Source: Pseudanabaena sp. SR411 (GTDB lineage: Bacteria > Cyanobacteriota > Cyanobacteriia > Pseudanabaenales > Pseudanabaenaceae). From it: a stretch of DNA of 64,000 nucleotides. The notes under the pieces are model-generated. The model did not search any database and was not told where the DNA came from. It was given only the letters and a program-made list of their open reading frames with translations. A program made the translations under genes and the position numbers. Shown one piece after another: positions 61,085 to 64,000 of this stretch; position 1 is the stretch's first letter; every line of letters starts with the position of its first letter. The DNA is taken from the NCBI RefSeq assembly GCF_002251945.1, contig NZ_NDHW01000037.1:62001-126000 (forward strand), given 5' to 3'.

Positions 61085-62842
61085 ATGAAAAACTTTTCTA
61101 GCAGCCAATTTAATTACCGTCTATCAATTCCAGAGCCAGAAAATCATCTATTAGAAGTTAAACTAGCGATCGCTGATTGGCAAGCTGAATTTATCGATCT
61201 GAAGTTGCCAGTCTGGACACCTGGTTCCTATTTAGTACGTGAATATGCTAAACATCTGCAAGATTTTGAGGCAACTGATGCTACAGGAAATCCTCTATCG
61301 TGGCAAAAAATCAGTAAAAATCATTGGCAGGTGAAATATGCAAGTAATAGCGATCATCCCAAAGATACAACCATCAAAATTCGTTATCGCATCTTCTGCA
61401 ATGAATTAACCGTCCGTACTAATCATATTGATCGCACCCATGCCTTTTTGACTGGTGCAGCCGTTTTTATGTACGTGACCGAATATCAGCAACAACCCTA
61501 TACAGTCGAGATTGGCGAGATCAAAGATACTTGGCAAATTGCGACTGCTTTACCAGCACTTGAGAATGCTACTAATACTTTCTATGCCAAGGATTTTGAC
61601 ACTTTAGTTGATAGTCCCTTGGAGATTGGGATTCATCAGCGCTATGAATTCACAGTTCTGGATAAGCCCCATAGCTTTGTCGTCTGGGGGCAACATAATG
61701 CGGATATGCAACGTGTTGTTAAAGATACGGCAGCGATCGTGGCAGTGGAAGCGGAAATATTTGGGGGACTACCCTATGATCGCTATGACTTTATTCTTCA
61801 TGCTGGCAACGGATTTGGCGGACTAGAGCATAAAAACAGCACCGTCCTGCTCTACAACCGTTTGGGCTTTCGCAAAGAAGAGAGTTATCTCCAATTTATG
61901 AATCTCGTCGCCCATGAGTTCTTCCATACTTGGAATGTAAAACGGATTCGCCCTAAAGCTCTAGAAAAATTTGATTATGACAATGAGAATTATACAAGTT
62001 CACTTTGGTTTAGCGAAGGAACTACCAGTTATTATGACCAAATTTTCCCACTGAGGGCTGGGCTTTATGATGCTAAGCATTATCTCAAACTAGTCAGCAA
62101 GGCGATCACCCGTCTGCAAACTACCTTTGGACGCAATGTTCAATCCCTCTATGATTCTAGTTTTGACACATGGATTAAGCTCTACCGTCCTGATCCAAAT
62201 ACCCATAACAACCAGATTTCCTACTACCTGAAAGGGGAATTAGTATCGTTGCTATTAGATTTGCTAATTCGTTCTAAAACTAATAATCTGCGATCGCTTG
62301 ATCGGGTTATGCAGATTATGTGGGAGCGCTTTGGAAAAGAAGAAATTGGCTTTAGCGAAGCGGAACTGCATGAAGTCATTGAGAAGGTAGCAGGTGCTGA
62401 CCTATCGAATTTCTGGAATGATTATCTCTACGGCACTAAAGAACTTGATTACAACTATTATCTCGAACCCTTCGGGCTAGAATTACGCACATCTCGCCAA
62501 GATATTCCCTTTACGGGGATGACGCTAAAAACTAAAAATGGGCTTGCGGAAGTTGAGAAGGTTGAGTTTGGCTCACCTGCCCAAAAAGCGGGACTTAGCA
62601 CAGGTGACATGGTAATCGCGATCGCAGGAATTCGGATTACTGCGGAAAACTTTAGCGATCGCCTCCGCGATTACGCATCTGGTGAAACGATCACCGTTAC
62701 CACTTTCCAGCAAGACTTGTTACATACCGTTGAAGTTACTTTACAAGATCCTGTCTGTAATCATTTTGATCTAGTCCAAATTACCAATCCTTCCCCCAAC
62801 CAAGAGCTAAACCTAAAATTGTGGCTCAGCATCGAATCATAA
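61085..62842 (+). CDS. M61-family metallopeptidase with C-terminal PDZ domain
   Basis: The 585-residue protein has an N-terminal β-domain, a thermolysin-like domain with AHEFFHTWNVKRIRP (HExxH) near residue 279 and a downstream Glu in WFSEGTTSYYD. A PDZ domain lies near 485-560 (GLSTGDMVIAIAGI). M61 enzymes are glycyl aminopeptidase-like. No signal peptide is seen, so it may be cytoplasmic. The stop lies inside a 12-bp sequence that is duplicated on the far side of a MITE. Confidence 0.88.
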   Translation: MKNFSSSQFNYRLSIPEPENHLLEVKLAIADWQAEFIDLKLPVWTPGSYLVREYAKHLQDFEATDATGNPLSWQKISKNHWQVKYASNSDHPKDTTIKIRYRIFCNELTVRTNHIDRTHAFLTGAAVFMYVTEYQQQPYTVEIGEIKDTWQIATALPALENATNTFYAKDFDTLVDSPLEIGIHQRYEFTVLDKPHSFVVWGQHNADMQRVVKDTAAIVAVEAEIFGGLPYDRYDFILHAGNGFGGLEHKNSTVLLYNRLGFRKEESYLQFMNLVAHEFFHTWNVKRIRPKALEKFDYDNENYTSSLWFSEGTTSYYDQIFPLRAGLYDAKHYLKLVSKAITRLQTTFGRNVQSLYDSSFDTWIKLYRPDPNTHNNQISYYLKGELVSLLLDLLIRSKTNNLRSLDRVMQIMWERFGKEEIGFSEAELHEVIEKVAGADLSNFWNDYLYGTKELDYNYYLEPFGLELRTSRQDIPFTGMTLKTKNGLAEVEKVEFGSPAQKAGLSTGDMVIAIAGIRITAENFSDRLRDYASGETITVTTFQQDLLHTVEVTLQDPVCNHFDLVQITNPSPNQELNLKLWLSIES

Positions 62843-62847
62843 AGAAG

Positions 62848-62989
62848 GAAAAAATTCTTGCTATGGCTAGGGCTGGCACGGGGGCACAGCCCCTACAAAA
62901 TCTGAATTATTCAGGTAGGGGCAATCCCCACGTGGTTGCCCTGTCTCTCTAGCAGCAAGAGATTCATCATCTAAGTTCCACGTAACATC
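62848..62989. mobile_element. MITE related to the 164-bp element, left terminus degraded
   Basis: The interior is homologous to 49647-49810 in inverse orientation (GGGCTGGCACGGGGGC, then GTAGGGGCAATCCCC), and the right end is TTCCACGTAACATC. The left terminal repeat is replaced by other sequence. ATCATAAAGAAG occurs directly on both sides (62836-62847 and 62987-62998), the left copy containing the M61 stop. Confidence 0.78.
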
Positions 62990-62994
62990 ATAAA

Positions 62995-63018
62995 GAAGAG
63001 AAGCGCCGCCTCTCTTTT
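62995..63018. terminator. Terminator of the GGDEF-EAL gene (minus strand) region
   Basis: GAAGAGAAGCGCCGCCTCTC followed by T6. A short stem with a GCG-rich loop at the 3' end of the minus-strand gene; the T-run is on the plus strand, so polarity is uncertain. Confidence 0.5.
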
Positions 63019-64000
63019 TTATGGTTCGATTTTATTCGGTTTAGTTACACCTTGCGCCCTTAACAAAGCCTCAATTTCTTCGGCGGGCAAAGCTTTATGG
63101 AAAAAATAGCCTTGGATCTGATCACAGCCAAGCGATCGCAATATATCCACCTGCTCTATCGTTTCCACACCTTCAGCAATCACATTCAAATTCAAACTAT
63201 GGGCTAAATTAATAATTGAAGCCACGATTGTACGATCATGTGCGCTGTGAGTAACGTATTCAATAAAAATACGATCAATTTTTAGAGTGTCAATTGGTAG
63301 ATTTTTCAGATAACTCAAAGCCGAGTAACCAGTCCCAAAATCATCAATTGATAACTGAATACCCATCTGGCGGAATTCATTTAACAAGATAATTTTTTCT
63401 TCAACATTATCCATCATGATCCCTTCAGTAATTTCTAATTCTAGAAAATGCGGATCAAGATTTGTTTCTTCAAGAATTTGTTGTAAACAAGATAGAAAAT
63501 CCTTTTGCTGGAGTTGCTTGATCGACAAATTCACACCGACTTGAATCGGCGGTAAACCCATATTTTGCCATGCGATCGCCTGTAAACAAGTTTGTCGCAA
63601 TACCCAAGATCCGATCGCCGTAATTAGCCCTGTTTCTTCAGCAAGAGGAATAAATTGACTCGGTGGAATCGAACCTAAAGAAACATGTTTCCAGCGTAGC
63701 AAGACTTCTAAGCCAATAATTTGACCACTGATCAGATCAACCTGAGGTTGGTAGTATGTCAGCAGTTCGTTGTTTTCTAGCGCCCTTCGCAAGTTGTTTT
63801 CCATCGATAAGCGCTGAAAACTCTGCTCCTGCATATTCGGAACATAAAACTGAAAGCTATTCTGTCCCTCAGCTTTAGCTCTATACATAGCCATATCTGC
63901 ATTCCGAATTAGTCCTTCAACTTCAGTATGATGATCTGGATAAATACTTGCACCAATACAGGTGGTGATATGGAGTTCATGACCACCGCAGTTAAAAGGT
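63019..64000 (-). CDS. GGDEF-EAL signalling protein (5' part outside the window)
   Basis: The frame is open through the window end. The end of a GGDEF domain is visible (ICIGASIYPD-like strand, then NADMAMYRAKAEGQN). A full EAL phosphodiesterase domain follows with GLEVLLRW (EVL in place of EAL), LEITEGIM, DDFGTGYSAL, DTLKIDRIF and AEGVET. The catalytic metal and lysine residues appear intact, so cyclic-di-GMP hydrolysis is likely. N-terminal sensory domains are outside the window. Confidence 0.92.
   Translation of the reverse strand, partial: PFNCGGHELHITTCIGASIYPDHHTEVEGLIRNADMAMYRAKAEGQNSFQFYVPNMQEQSFQRLSMENNLRRALENNELLTYYQPQVDLISGQIIGLEVLLRWKHVSLGSIPPSQFIPLAEETGLITAIGSWVLRQTCLQAIAWQNMGLPPIQVGVNLSIKQLQQKDFLSCLQQILEETNLDPHFLELEITEGIMMDNVEEKIILLNEFRQMGIQLSIDDFGTGYSALSYLKNLPIDTLKIDRIFIEYVTHSAHDRTIVASIINLAHSLNLNVIAEGVETIEQVDILRSLGCDQIQGYFFHKALPAEEIEALLRAQGVTKPNKIEP

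Overview
The window is cyanobacterial chromosome, most likely from a Pseudanabaena-like filamentous genus. It is moderately AT-rich and saturated with the cyanobacterial HIP1 octamer GCGATCGC. It carries lineage markers: ldpA, the Ycf45/R3H ATPase, a CcmK shell protein, a Δ9 acyl-lipid desaturase, the 2-oxoglutarate decarboxylase/SSADH TCA bypass and an inactivated cyanobacteriochrome-type kinase. The genus assignment is an inference. No tRNA, rRNA, CRISPR array or replication origin was seen.

Layout. 0-4.1 kb: type IV pilus motor operon pilB (5' end outside the window), pilT, pilC. 4.1-11.3 kb: housekeeping genes (miaA, pentapeptide protein, membrane nuclease, ferredoxin, leuD, SLOG protein, hisZ, ftsH). 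11.4-14.5 kb: a photoreceptor-type histidine kinase gene wrecked by an IS, a 101-bp mobile hairpin element and a frameshift. 14.6-19.6 kb: R3H ATPase, ldpA, clpS, alkaline-phosphatase-superfamily hydrolase. 19.6-25.5 kb: an accessory island with an HNH gene pair between 82-bp direct repeats, an attC-like site behind an unrecognised 412-aa gene with three C-terminal repeats, and a histidine kinase lying between two copies of a duplicated Uma2/metallo-hydrolase segment. 25.5-34.7 kb: methyltransferase, desC, MerR regulator, Uma2, the SSADH + 2-OG decarboxylase pair and a fused two-cassette ECF ATPase. 34.7-41.3 kb: decayed IS1-type element, an interrupted small gene, a probable ergothioneine pair (egtD plus OvoA-like egtB), TspO, DCC and a metallo-hydrolase. 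41.8-53.1 kb: Cu+-ATPase, Gdx-type SMR exporter, CPBP protease, tilS, two exported proteins, tyrS, ABC exporter. 53.1-64 kb: RelE/Phd toxin-antitoxin pair, lipoprotein, MAPEG, DUF1499, CcmK, aroQ, a three-gene membrane operon behind an operator-like repeat array, amidohydrolase, M61 peptidase and a truncated GGDEF-EAL gene.

Three repeat systems shape the non-coding DNA. (1) More than 20 long hairpins, many perfect, with arms up to 26 bp; the commonest core is GCGC-NNN-GCGC with a 3-nt loop. Each has its own arm sequence and the arms often run into the last codons of a gene. (2) A 101-bp double-hairpin element in four full copies, three of them flanked by TAA on both sides. (3) An IS4-superfamily element with 20-bp terminal repeats, and smaller non-coding elements that share those termini.

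The best leads for something undescribed are the 412-aa gene with its attC-like site, the HNH cassette between direct repeats, the long-hairpin family, the 101-bp element and the operator-like array at 57.4 kb.
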